Positions 7,521 through 15,094 of a DNA stretch of 64,000 nucleotides are shown here, piece by piece. This DNA comes from Desemzia sp. RIT 804 (GTDB lineage: Bacteria > Bacillota > Bacilli > Lactobacillales > Carnobacteriaceae). Under the pieces are notes generated by a model, which had not been told where the DNA came from, ran no database searches, and was given only the letters and a program-made list of their open reading frames with translations. The stretch is from assembly GCF_016892605.1 (NCBI RefSeq), contig NZ_JAFEMV010000001.1, positions 620,001-684,000 of the forward strand. Direction: 5' to 3'. Positions within the stretch are counted from its first letter, which is position 1. Each line of letters starts with the position of its first letter. A program made the translations under genes and the position numbers.

Positions 7521-7849
7521 CTATATGGTGTTGAGCTTAGCTGTCTTTTTAAGAATTCTCCCATAAGGATGCATATTATTTTCTATAATCATCAGCTTTT
7601 CTTCCTTAATCAGTTTATCAACACGCAAATCGTACCAGCTATCTGTTACATTTAGATTGTATTCCGTCATTAATTTAGCTATCAGTTCACCTATTCTAAA
7701 TTCAGTATTTGGAATGTTTTGATTGATTATAAAATCATAAAAATTCTCCGGTACAGAAATTAACTTTCCATTTACAATTGCTCGAAGCAGTGTATTTTCT
7801 TTTTTTAGTGCCTCCCAGCTGCGTCTGTGTCAATAATGATTCGTCTCAT
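7521..7849 (-). pseudogene. Frameshifted remnant resembling DUF1835/DUF3658 proteins
   Basis: The main frame (7817 down to 7521, 99 codons) encodes a soluble C-terminal domain with WEALKKENTLLRAIVNGKL, VPENFYDFII and DSWYDLRVDKLIKEEKL. These resemble the end of the DUF1835 domain followed by DUF3658. An ATG at 7849 in another frame gives 14 codons before a stop, and the total length is 2 mod 3, so the reading frame is broken once. The N-terminal two thirds expected for the family are missing. Family assignment is from memory of its motif pattern. Confidence 0.6.
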
Positions 7850-7893
7850 GTGGCTTCTTCCTTTTTTACTATTTCAATATTATTTAGACATAC

Positions 7894-7936
7894 AAAAAAG
7901 GCCTTTCGTCATGAGCAAACATGACAAAAGACCTTA
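7894..7936 (-). terminator. Rho-independent terminator of the XRE/TM regulator gene
   Basis: On the minus strand a stem formed by AAGGTCTTTTGTCATG and CATGACGAAAGGCCTT (one mismatch) is followed by a run of six Ts. It lies about 80 nt downstream of the regulator stop at 8018. Confidence 0.8.
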
Positions 7937-8017
7937 CCTATTATATGCGCAAGTATAAAACTATCTCTCGTGTAATTTGTCCTTGTCAGCCTCTCCGGAT
8001 TATCTTAAAACACTAAA

Positions 8018-8662
8018 TTAGTTATTTTCTGGAGATTCAATAGTATAAAAGGTGTTTCCTTGGTCATCCACTAGTTCTAACATATCTGCTTCCGGAGCGA
8101 AGGAATTTTCCAAAGAAATTTCAATCTTTTCATTATTTTGATCAAATAATAAATTTAAATCCGTACTCAGCATCAATGACACTGTACTTCCATTTTCAGA
8201 TCCATTCAAAGAATAAAGAGAAAGTTCTCTATACGCGGGCAGATCCTTAATACCCACTTCTAAAGCATATCCACTAGAAGTCTTTTCTAAAGTAAAAGAT
8301 TCTAACTGTTCACGGTCAGAAAGTGTATGTATCCGACCGGGTTGTCCTAGTATCATCCAAATAGTTACTGAACTTACCATTAATACAATAAACGATAGGA
8401 TACCTATTAACCATTTATTTTTCTTTCTCACCTTAGTGTCATTAGCAATTTTTTCCACCACTATTTTATCCCCCTTTAATAGCTCATCAAGAGAAATGTC
8501 TAATTCATCAGATAATAATACTATCGTCTGAATATCGGGATAATTTCTGCCAATTTCCCAATTAGAAATAGTTGACCGTGCAACATTGATTCTATCAGCT
8601 AAATTATCCTGAGTAATTCCTAATTCATTTCTCCGTTGCTTTATTTTCTTTCCAATCTCCAT
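8018..8662 (-). CDS. Membrane-anchored XRE-family regulator
   Basis: The 214-residue protein has three parts. Residues 1-62 form a Cro/C1-type HTH (KKIKQRRNELGITQDNLAD, then VARSTISNWEIGRNYPD). One membrane helix follows at about 82-105 (WLIGILSFIVLMVSSVTIWMI). The last part is an extracytoplasmic beta-rich domain of about 105 residues with no recognised family. This layout implies a one-component sensor that links an external cue to DNA binding (inference). AGGAGG precedes the ATG and a terminator follows the gene. No obvious target operon lies directly beside it. Confidence 0.8.
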   Translation of the reverse strand: MEIGKKIKQRRNELGITQDNLADRINVARSTISNWEIGRNYPDIQTIVLLSDELDISLDELLKGDKIVVEKIANDTKVRKKNKWLIGILSFIVLMVSSVTIWMILGQPGRIHTLSDREQLESFTLEKTSSGYALEVGIKDLPAYRELSLYSLNGSENGSTVSLMLSTDLNLLFDQNNEKIEISLENSFAPEADMLELVDDQGNTFYTIESPENN

Positions 8663-8888
8663 TCCACATTTACCTCCTGCATTTATTCAATCATAAGGAT
8701 ACTAAAAATTATAGCGCATATTCCACACATTACTTATTTTTCTCATGTCACAATATGCAACATTATTGGTTTGACAACGTTTCTAATAATTATTTTTTAT
8801 GTATGTTTTTAGTTACTTCAATATCAGAATTCAATTAAAATGATATAATATTTGTATCACTATGTTTCCATACAAGGGCGAAAGCATA

Positions 8889-9130
8889 ATGGAAAATTAC
8901 AAATTGTTGGTGCTTTTGGAATAGTTTTATTTGCGTTAGAAAGCTATGGATCACCTACATGAACGAACAAGAGACTAATGGAACTGAATACTCCAGTCAA
9001 ACTCGTGTTTTCACTTTAAAAGAACTCAGTCAATATGATGGTAAAGATGGCATATGAGAGTTAGGGATTCCAACATGGCAAAGGTGTATTGGATAACTTC
9101 CCAGTTGTAGGTACTTTAGCAGAAGAATAA
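8889..9130 (+). pseudogene. Broken cytochrome b5-like heme-binding domain gene
   Basis: Pieces of a b5-type domain protein are spread over three plus-strand frames. A hydrophobic leader (VGAFGIVLFAL) comes first, then VFTLKELSQYDGKDG, the usual opening of a bacterial cytochrome b5 domain. HGKGVLDNFPVVGTLAEE follows, its usual C-terminal end with the second heme-ligand His region, and ends at a TAA at 9128-9130. The middle of the domain, including the first His-Pro-Gly-like heme site, is deleted. At least two frameshifts and a deletion are needed to explain it, so no functional product is expected. Confidence 0.7.
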
Positions 9131-9330
9131 AACAGCACAAAAGACCTAGACAATGATTTTGACTAGGCCTAGTGAAAATAAGAATTAAAATCCCTAAATC
9201 TGTTACGGTAGTGGTCAAAAATATATGTCTATCCGCAAAAAATAAAGTTGATAAAAAAATTACCGGTTTTTTCTACAGCAAACGCAAATCTTGTAAGTCT
9301 GTCTTTAAACTCATTGATTTGTATACTCGT

Positions 9331-9518
9331 TTATATCATAAACTCAAAACCTGTTTCCTTTTGAAAGGGCATATCATATCCCTTAAAAATCAATTTATAC
9401 TTAGAAATGTCTTCGAGTAAAGCTGGAGAAACAATAAATGTATATGTTTCATAATATCTCCGCCTTCTTTATTACGGCAATCATATTCAACATCTTCTCC
9501 CTTAATTGAAAATTCAAA
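9331..9518 (-). pseudogene. Decayed paralogue of the hypothetical protein at 5669-6271
   Basis: Translating the minus strand gives FEFSIKGEDVEYDCRNKEGG and then, after a small deletion and frameshift, FIVSPALLEDISKYKLIFKG followed by PFQKETGFEFMI and a stop. These align residue by residue with the C-terminal third of the intact 200-residue protein encoded 3.1-3.9 kb away. The N-terminal two thirds are absent. The fragment abuts the stop of the cysteine hydrolase gene. No function is expected. Confidence 0.85.
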
Positions 9519-9528
9519 TATAAATCAT

Positions 9529-10068
9529 TTAAACGTTGCTTATTTGATATTTTTCGTTGTATTCTTCTACATCTAACACCTCAATAACATTCGACCAATG
9601 CAACACAGATCCTACAAAATCTCTTACATCCAAGCCTTTCATCTCATAGGCAGCTTCGTCATTCACTGTCCCGGTAGCATCTTCAATAAACGTTACCTTA
9701 TAACCCCTGTCATAGGCTGCTATTGCAGTAAACTGACAACAAAACTCTGTGTTAAAACCTGTGATGAAAAGATGATCAACCTCAAGTCGATTCAACTGTT
9801 CACTGAGTTCTGTTTGGAAAAAAGCACTAGGTGTCTTCTTTTCAATAATTATGTCTGCATACTTTTTTAAGGAATGATGCAATTCTGAGCTTGAGGCTTC
9901 TTTATAGAATAAACTGGTTTCATCCTCTTCTATGTTTCGTATAAAGATTACAGGAGCATCTTCTTCTTTAAAATCCCACATAATATTTTCTATATTTTTC
10001 AATTCTTCCTGAAAATCTTTAAATTCCACAATCACATTTTGGACATCAATGACTAATAATGCTTTCAT
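9529..10068 (-). CDS. Isochorismatase-family cysteine hydrolase
   Basis: This 179-residue alpha/beta protein has the family catalytic triad: Asp8 in LLVIDVQN, a Lys at about 77-78 in IIIEKKTPSAFF, and Cys110 in FITGFNTEFCCQFTAIAA. Such enzymes hydrolyse C-N bonds in compounds such as nicotinamide, ureidoacrylate or N-carbamoyl amines; the residues seen do not fix the substrate. It is cytoplasmic and of normal family length. The start has a moderate ribosome binding site (GAGGCGGTGAG). The following gene is a frameshifted acetyltransferase, so its operon context is decaying. Confidence 0.88.
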   Translation of the reverse strand: MKALLVIDVQNVIVEFKDFQEELKNIENIMWDFKEEDAPVIFIRNIEEDETSLFYKEASSSELHHSLKKYADIIIEKKTPSAFFQTELSEQLNRLEVDHLFITGFNTEFCCQFTAIAAYDRGYKVTFIEDATGTVNDEAAYEMKGLDVRDFVGSVLHWSNVIEVLDVEEYNEKYQISNV

Positions 10069-10130
10069 ACTCTCACCGCCTCATTATTTTTTATACAGGC
10101 TTTCGACAACGATAATAGAATTTCATATAC

Positions 10131-10597
10131 TTATAGTATAACTACATTGTCCTTTAATTCGTAATGCAAAACATATTCGTTATCTTCTTTATTGAAAGAC
10201 TGATCTTTAAAGCCTTCTGAACGCAATAACTCTCCCATTACCTCATTCCCTTTAACATAACCTGCAATTAAAATAGTGTATTATTTTGCTCTTTGCTCAT
10301 TTGAACGATTTTTTTTATTGTCTCTCGTCCATAGCCTTTACCTTGATATTGTTTTCCAATCATCATTCGCCAAATCATGATTTCTTCTTCATTTTCGTCT
10401 GTATCCAACAATAGAAAACCAACCACTTTTTCTTCACCTATTATGGCATAAGGAAAAACATCATTGTTATTGCAGTACAAATAACACTCCGCCAGTGAAC
10501 GAACACTGGGAGCAACAAAATAATTTTGGATCTCTGCAACTTCTAGGTTAATCACATCTTTAAAGTTGTCTTCGTTAATAGTCACAAATTCAATCAT
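10131..10597 (-). pseudogene. GNAT-family N-acetyltransferase with a C-terminal frameshift
   Basis: The first 109 codons encode the start of a GNAT fold, including the acetyl-CoA loop region MMIGKQYQGKGYGRETIKKI (about residues 77-96). The frame stops at 10268. One base out of register, the sequence continues with AGYVKGNEVMGELLRSEGFK and ends at a TAA at 10131, restoring a full-length protein of about 155 residues. The total is 2 mod 3 in length, consistent with loss of one base near ACACTATTTT. The family layout recalls spermidine/diamine acetyltransferases. A sequencing error would also explain the break. Confidence 0.75.
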
Positions 10598-10618
10598 CCA
10601 GTAATTCTCCTTTTAAGT

Positions 10619-11113
10619 TCACTGTAATTGACTTAAAATCATATCTATCACATCTTCTTGGGACAATTCACTTGTCAATAGGATTTCGTTATCTTCATCA
10701 AGAAAATCACGCGGCGCCCACCATGCACGCATGGAGTTTTCACCAAACTCCAACTTTTTGGGACGTTCATTATGTCGTTTGACGGTTTCTTCAAATGGTA
10801 GATCAAAATAATAGATATCCGCATTTTGATTATAAAACTGAATCAGTCCACGTAACATATCACCATAACGCCCCTTATCCAGAATGCCTTCTACAATCAC
10901 GAATTTGCACTTATTTTTGCCGAATTCTGCTATTTGACGTATCAAATCAATCGATAAATTGCCTTCTCGATCCGCAACCTTCAGCATGTCTCGACGAATA
11001 ACGTCTTGAGAAATAAGCAGTGTTCCTTGTCCCAAATGACTTTGAAGAATTTCAGATGTTGACGTTTTCCCGCTTCCGGAATTTCCGCGGATGATAATTA
11101 GTTTAGAATGCAT
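10619..11113 (-). CDS. P-loop kinase-like AAA protein
   Basis: The 164-residue protein begins with a Walker A loop GNSGSGKT (residues 10-17), followed by a kinase-like core with SQDVIRRDML, KFVIVEGILDKG (Walker B-like) and a lid region DLPFEETVKRHNERPKK. It resembles the small phosphotransferases annotated as uridine kinase-like or zeta-toxin-like. No partner antitoxin lies beside it, so a toxin role is not supported. It follows a second P-loop gene by 22 nt and probably shares its transcript. The substrate is unknown. Confidence 0.75.
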   Translation of the reverse strand: MHSKLIIIRGNSGSGKTSTSEILQSHLGQGTLLISQDVIRRDMLKVADREGNLSIDLIRQIAEFGKNKCKFVIVEGILDKGRYGDMLRGLIQFYNQNADIYYFDLPFEETVKRHNERPKKLEFGENSMRAWWAPRDFLDEDNEILLTSELSQEDVIDMILSQLQ

Positions 11114-11135
11114 TTTCTTCTCTCCTCAGTACCTT

Positions 11136-11771
11136 CTAAAACTCACCTTTTTCTAAAATGAAATCTTTGTCTGTGTTTTTTATAACTATATCAAAGTTTT
11201 CATGATATGGATGCATAAACAATTCATATTGTATCCTACGTTGTTTATGTGAATTGTTCAGGTGATTAATAGTTGCTCCTCTTTCAGAAACATCCCGAAC
11301 ACCTCTTCTAATGAGCTCAGTTTCATCATCCGTGTAAAGATAGACGGATAAATCAAATAAATCTGGTTTTAAAAACGCCGCACTCATGCCTTCTATGATC
11401 GTAATTTGGTTCTTTGCGGACATTAAAGTACTCTCCATGTAATGCGTGCCGATCGTATAAAAATCTAATCCTTGTTGAATCATTTTGATATCTCTTTCCA
11501 AAGCTAGTAAATTGTGAGCAGATGGATGGCACGCTGTCATTTTATAAATATATTTCTGATGATGATATTCATAATTTATCGTAGTATATTTTCTGACTTC
11601 AGTAATGATGTAAGGATCGGTATTTATGTAGTTCACTTTAGAATCTAACAAACTTATTAGTTTATTTGCAAAGGTTGTCTTGCCTGAAGCACCGTGTCCA
11701 GATATACGAATAATGACCTTTTTATTTGTATGGTCAATCTGATGAGCTAACTGCTGTAATAATTCTTCCAT
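11136..11771 (-). CDS. Uridine kinase-like P-loop phosphotransferase
   Basis: The 211-residue protein has a Walker A loop GHGASGKTT (about 25-33), a nucleotide/substrate segment NYINTDPYII, and ITIIEGMSAAF (Walker B-like, about 125-135). A C-terminal region with RRGVRDVSERGATINHL is typical of uridine kinase-like proteins with a lid. I prefer the second ATG (11771) over the first because AGGAG lies 7 nt before it. It sits between a PHP phosphoesterase and another P-loop protein, all on one strand with short gaps. The phosphate acceptor is unknown. Confidence 0.75.
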   Translation of the reverse strand: MEELLQQLAHQIDHTNKKVIIRISGHGASGKTTFANKLISLLDSKVNYINTDPYIITEVRKYTTINYEYHHQKYIYKMTACHPSAHNLLALERDIKMIQQGLDFYTIGTHYMESTLMSAKNQITIIEGMSAAFLKPDLFDLSVYLYTDDETELIRRGVRDVSERGATINHLNNSHKQRRIQYELFMHPYHENFDIVIKNTDKDFILEKGEF

Positions 11772-11790
11772 TTGCATTCTCCTGACTATA

Positions 11791-12570
11791 CTAAGGACGT
11801 TTAACTAAAATAGGTTTGCCTTTTTGATAAACAGTTAACTGTTTAATACCATGTTGCTTCAATACTTCAAAGATTTCTTTGAAGTGATGTTCATAATCTT
11901 GTGCTACGTGAGCATCTGATCCAACTGTAAAATATTTTCCGCCTAAAGACTTGTACAAATCAATTCCATATTCATACAAATGACCATTGTTGTATTTGAA
12001 CATACTCTTACCATTCAGTTCAAAAGCTAGATCATTCTCGATGGCTTTCTTGAATATTTTCTTCAACAAGGGTTCGACTTTTTTCAAATCTTCTACAGAT
12101 ACGTTATATCGTCTCAAACCGTATTCAAAATGCGCCAATACATTTGCCTGCGAAAAATCTTCGATGGCTTTTAGCATTAATTGAAAGTATTCTTCCATCG
12201 TTTCCTCTAAGGAATGCTCTAAAACAGCGTCTTCCATAAAGTCATACTGTCCATTTTGATGCACACTCAGCAATACAATGTCGTATTCTTGAGAAGATAA
12301 ATGCTCTTTAATGGATTTACTATCTGCTTGTGTATAGCCAACTTCGATCCCTTTTAAAAGCCGATTGCTATATTGTTGATTCAATTCTTCGATTTTTTTA
12401 CTATACGCTGAGTAATCAGGATAATTATTTTGAAAATGAGTTATTGGATTATGAAAGTCTAAATGCTCCGTTGTTACTACAAACTTGTTGGATAATTTAA
12501 GATAATTCTCAAACTCTTCTTCTGAATCAAATGAAAAATAAGTATGCATATGTTGATCGTAATAGTCCAT
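11791..12570 (-). CDS. PHP-domain phosphoesterase (HisJ-like)
   Basis: The 259-residue protein is a PHP-family metal-dependent phosphoesterase. The opening DQHMHTYFSFDS carries the paired His (H7, H9) and Asp of the metal site. Further metal ligands are seen in KGIEVGY, LLSVHQNGQYD and GSDAHVAQD near the C-terminus. The length and layout match histidinol-phosphatase HisJ and its relatives, but no histidine biosynthesis gene is in the window, so another phosphomonoester is equally likely. It is probably the first gene of the unit that continues with two P-loop kinase-like genes and the broken acetyltransferase. Confidence 0.82.
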   Translation of the reverse strand: MDYYDQHMHTYFSFDSEEEFENYLKLSNKFVVTTEHLDFHNPITHFQNNYPDYSAYSKKIEELNQQYSNRLLKGIEVGYTQADSKSIKEHLSSQEYDIVLLSVHQNGQYDFMEDAVLEHSLEETMEEYFQLMLKAIEDFSQANVLAHFEYGLRRYNVSVEDLKKVEPLLKKIFKKAIENDLAFELNGKSMFKYNNGHLYEYGIDLYKSLGGKYFTVGSDAHVAQDYEHHFKEIFEVLKQHGIKQLTVYQKGKPILVKRP

Positions 12571-12646
12571 ATTTTACCTGCTTTCTATAATTAAGTCCTT
12601 ACTACATCTCCTGCAACTGCTTTTTAGTATGTATTTTGTTTAATGT

Positions 12647-13015
12647 TTATACTTTATCAGTTCTTATTTTTCTAATACTATTAAATATTTCCCAAATTCC
12701 CATAACTGCGGCTACCCACATTCCTATATCAGTTAATCCAATACCTGAATCAGAAGTGCCTCCTAAAAGCGTCAGTACAATAATTAAACCTAAAAAATAA
12801 AGAAAGGAAGAAGTTTGTCTGGTTACTGATTCAATTCTATCCATATCGTAGTAATGTCTGAAAATCAACAAGAAGACAATCACCGCTATCATAAGCCAAA
12901 CATTCCATGATCTTGGAATCACGTTTGATAAGATATTATTGGGAAAGAAATCATAGATAATCAAATTGGTCAGGGTAATATAAAAAATGAGGTCAATAAT
13001 TTTTAAGAATTTCAT
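12647..13015 (-). CDS. Hypothetical four-helix membrane protein
   Basis: The start at 13015 has AAAGGAGGT 8 nt upstream; the longer frame to 13060 would start within or above that site. The 122-residue protein has four predicted membrane helices, around IIDLIFYITLTNLIIYDFF, VWLMIAVIVFLLIFRHY, FLYFLGLIIVLTLLGG and GMWVAAVMGIWEIF. It is one of a run of small membrane proteins between 12.6 and 15.1 kb. The family is not recognised. Confidence 0.6.
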   Translation of the reverse strand: MKFLKIIDLIFYITLTNLIIYDFFPNNILSNVIPRSWNVWLMIAVIVFLLIFRHYYDMDRIESVTRQTSSFLYFLGLIIVLTLLGGTSDSGIGLTDIGMWVAAVMGIWEIFNSIRKIRTDKV

Positions 13016-13088
13016 AGGGCATACCTCCTTTTGTGTGCCAGCATATTCTTGAGAGATCACTTGTTGCTATTTATAACAAGCAATCCCA

Positions 13089-13307
13089 TTAGGGCAAAAT
13101 AGAAAATATAACTGTTCCAACTATAATTGACATAAAATCGATTTCAGATTTAAAAAAATACTGCCCGATTACATTTGAAATAAAATAGACTGCTAAAATG
13201 TCAAGCACACTTTTTAAATTCTTTATAAAATTACTTTTTACATTAGCTTTAAAAGACTCTCGTTTATTATTCTCAATACTATTGTCATACCTATTTTCGA
13301 TCGCAAC
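13089..13307 (-). pseudogene. Small membrane-protein gene without a standard start codon
   Basis: An open frame of about 72 codons ends at a TAA at 13089. It encodes a polar N-terminus (NRYDNSIENNKRESFKANVK) followed by two membrane segments, VLDILAVYFISNVIGQYFF and MSIIVGTVIFSIL. A strong AAGGAGG lies just upstream, but the codon expected as the start reads GTT (13307-13305) and no ATG, GTG or TTG is in frame at the right distance. The sequence therefore looks like an intact body with a lost start, or a start at a very unusual codon. Confidence 0.5.
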
Positions 13308-13335
13308 TTTTCCTCCTTACAAAATCACTATCCTT

Positions 13336-13557
13336 TTATTTTGCTTCGCTCTTAGCAACTCGAAACACAAAATAAGTACATAAATTAGCTAATACGATCT
13401 CCAATATAAAAATAACAAAATAGATTAAAATCGCACCTTTCATTTCTTCGGGATTAGGTATTATAGAACCAAAATAAAAACTTATCAACTGATTAATATG
13501 GTAAACAAACATAATTGTTAAAATGAGTCTAGTAACAGAATTGATTATTTTTTTCAT
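13336..13557 (-). CDS. Small hypothetical membrane protein
   Basis: The 73-residue protein has two predicted membrane helices (ITRL-free core LILTIMFVYHINQLISFYF and ILIYFVIFILEIVLANLCTY). A short loop PNPEEMKG lies between them and the C-terminus is charged. GGGTGG precedes the ATG. It lies just upstream of the start-less membrane gene at 13089 on the same strand. The size and layout match many immunity-like or accessory small membrane proteins, but nothing specific supports such a role. Confidence 0.55.
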   Translation of the reverse strand: MKKIINSVTRLILTIMFVYHINQLISFYFGSIIPNPEEMKGAILIYFVIFILEIVLANLCTYFVFRVAKSEAK

Positions 13558-13628
13558 TAGCTAACCACCCTATTGGTTTATATAAGAACCGTCTTTATTT
13601 TATAAATACAAGTTTTTTTATACTATGG

Positions 13629-13742
13629 TTACTTTTTTCTTTTTGAAGAAAAGATTCCTATTGCCAAAAAAAGACCAAAGGTAACTGGAACTCTTAATGA
13701 AGACATGAAATCTATTTGTTGGTTTTCGTTTGCCAAATTAAG
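13629..13742 (-). pseudogene. C-terminal tail of a membrane protein next to an IS30 remnant
   Basis: A frame ending at a TAA at 13629 encodes about 37 residues: a polar stretch (NLANENQQIDFMSSL), one hydrophobic helix (VPVTFGLFLAIGIF) and a basic end SSKRKK. A stop closes it upstream, and the IS30 remnant begins 12 nt away. The tail may belong to a gene interrupted by that element. Confidence 0.4.
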
Positions 13743-13753
13743 TTAGACAGTGC

Positions 13754-14002
13754 CTACTCATTAATGTAACTCAAAAATACTTCCGATTGTGTCTGGTTGT
13801 GCAAAGGTTCTCTGAGTATGTTGTTTTTTATTGAAGCTACTGTAAAAACAAAATTTTGATCCACTTGGTTAAAATTCATTTCTTTTGGTAAACCCTTTTT
13901 ACGAAACAGGTCGTTAGAATACTTGTTTAAAGCTCTTTGGGAGGGAGTTCCTGGATCCGCCAAGTAAATAGCCGCATCATTTTGATTACTGATGGTTTCC
14001 AG
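13754..14002 (-). mobile_element. IS30-family transposase C-terminal remnant
   Basis: The frame encodes ETISNQNDAAIYLADPGTPS then QRALNKYSNDLFRKKGLPKE, and later VASIKNNILREPLHNQT and EVFLSYI. This order matches the end of IS30-type DDE transposases, where the catalytic-domain end is followed by a conserved Asn/Pro-Arg-Lys plus Tyr-x-Thr-Pro-x-Glu-Val-Phe pattern. Here key positions are altered (LREPLHNQT), as expected for a decayed copy. The N-terminal DNA-binding part and terminal repeats are absent, so it cannot move. Confidence 0.65.
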
Positions 14003-14021
14003 TTAGAAAATTCATTTTATT

Positions 14022-14158
14022 TTATTTGTCCTTAGTTCCTAAATAAATATGAACATAGGAATCAGAAGTTAACACTATTCCTAAACCTTGTCCTACCTCA
14101 GGCAACAAAAAAAGCTCAATGGAATGATTCCAACAAAAAGGATGATAGCGGAAATCAT
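14022..14158 (-). pseudogene. Small frameshifted membrane/secreted peptide gene
   Basis: An ATG at 14158 with TTGGAGG upstream begins a hydrophobic N-terminus (MISAIILFVGIIPLSFF). A frame break falls in a run of seven Ts. Adding one T restores a 45-residue protein that continues LPEVGQGLGIVLTSDSYVHI and ends at the TAA at 14022; the total length is one base short of a whole frame. It looks like a gene silenced, or phase-switched, by slippage in the T-tract. Confidence 0.5.
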
Positions 14159-14207
14159 TTCTTTCGCCTCCAATTTTTTAGTTCATATTGGTAATTTATC
14201 ATTTTTT

Positions 14208-14561
14208 CTAATAACTCTTTTGCTCAAAATAACCGTATATTCCTATAAAAACTAAGTAATAGATGAACATATTCACCCAAAAATCCATATTTTCTAAAAC
14301 AAATACTCCTAAAAATGTTGTTACTACCGCAAATAGAAACAATTCTAAATTTGCATTCTTAAATCCTCTAATAAGATGGGGGAAATATTTTTCAAGTAGT
14401 TTTTTTCCTAAAAAACCAGAAATGAGCGCGACAATAAAAGCCATCGCATAGTAATAATTTCTATTTAGATTAAAAAACGATACTACTGTAAACATAATAA
14501 TCATCATCAATAAAAAGTAAATTGTATCCCCTAGTATATGGTTTCTTACTTCATTCTTCAT
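14208..14561 (-). CDS. Hypothetical four-helix membrane protein
   Basis: The 117-residue protein has four predicted membrane helices (around DTIYFLLMMIIMFTVVSFF, YYYAMAFIVALISGFLG, LELFLFAVVTTFLGVFVL and MFIYYLVFIGIYGYF). Short loops link them and a Lys-rich stretch lies in the middle. GGAG lies about 10 nt before the ATG. It lies in the run of small membrane proteins in this accessory region and is not recognised. Confidence 0.6.
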   Translation of the reverse strand: MKNEVRNHILGDTIYFLLMMIIMFTVVSFFNLNRNYYYAMAFIVALISGFLGKKLLEKYFPHLIRGFKNANLELFLFAVVTTFLGVFVLENMDFWVNMFIYYLVFIGIYGYFEQKSY

Positions 14562-14578
14562 TACATCATTTCTCCAAT

Positions 14579-14686
14579 CTATAAAATATAAGTATCTAAA
14601 GACAAACTAATATCGTATTCAAAACGATTTAACGAAGTAAAGACACACAGGTCCATATCATCTGCTTCGATGTTCAATGTTCCAAA
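14579..14686 (-). pseudogene. Short C-terminal protein fragment
   Basis: A frame ending at a TAG at 14579 reads LNIEADDMDLCVFTSLNRFE and then a short acidic/hydrophobic end. It has no start and an upstream stop closes it. The composition is protein-like, so it is probably the end of a deleted gene. The family is not recognised. Confidence 0.3.
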
Positions 14687-14797
14687 TTAAGTAGACAACC
14701 AAGTCATGGAGTGTGAAATTTAAAGAGATTGATTTATATTGTTAAAGGAAAAATGCATTTTTATCAGTTGATTTGGAGCCTTGCTTGCTTATACTGC

Positions 14798-15094
14798 TTA
14801 CCTCCAAGGTATAAAAATAAACCAAATAAAAAAGAGATAACCTAAAACTAAAATAGTAATAATATATCCAATCAAGATCAATAAACTTATTGGTTTAATT
14901 GTTCGCCATTTGATAAAAAGATTTTTCTTAGCAAATAAAATAAAAGTTACTAAACAAAATAGCAGTAAACACAATAGTCCTATCCCCATAAAATGTACCC
15001 CTAGATTAAAAGGACCTGCTAAATAGACAGTAAAAATCCCAATAAATATTACTATTGTTATCAAAAGTGAATATGAAGCTTTCTTAATACTCAT
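14798..15094 (-). CDS. Small hypothetical membrane protein
   Basis: The 98-residue protein consists of three strongly hydrophobic segments (LLITIVIFIGIFTVYLAG, MGIGLLCLLLFCLVTFILF and LLILIGYIITILVLGYLFF), with a basic loop KKNLFIKWRTIK between the second and third. GAGGAG lies about 11 nt upstream of the ATG. The nearest neighbours are another small membrane gene and the S41 peptidase. The family is not recognised. Confidence 0.55.
   Translation of the reverse strand: MSIKKASYSLLITIVIFIGIFTVYLAGPFNLGVHFMGIGLLCLLLFCLVTFILFAKKNLFIKWRTIKPISLLILIGYIITILVLGYLFFIWFIFIPWR

Noticed and set aside
9172-9420. Plus-strand 82-residue ORF
   Set aside because: It runs opposite to the decayed paralogue at 9331-9518, whose alignment to the intact gene is clear, and it lacks a ribosome site.
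10619-11113. Zeta-type toxin of a toxin-antitoxin pair
   Set aside because: The P-loop resembles zeta toxins, but no small antitoxin gene lies directly upstream or downstream, and the neighbours are enzymes.
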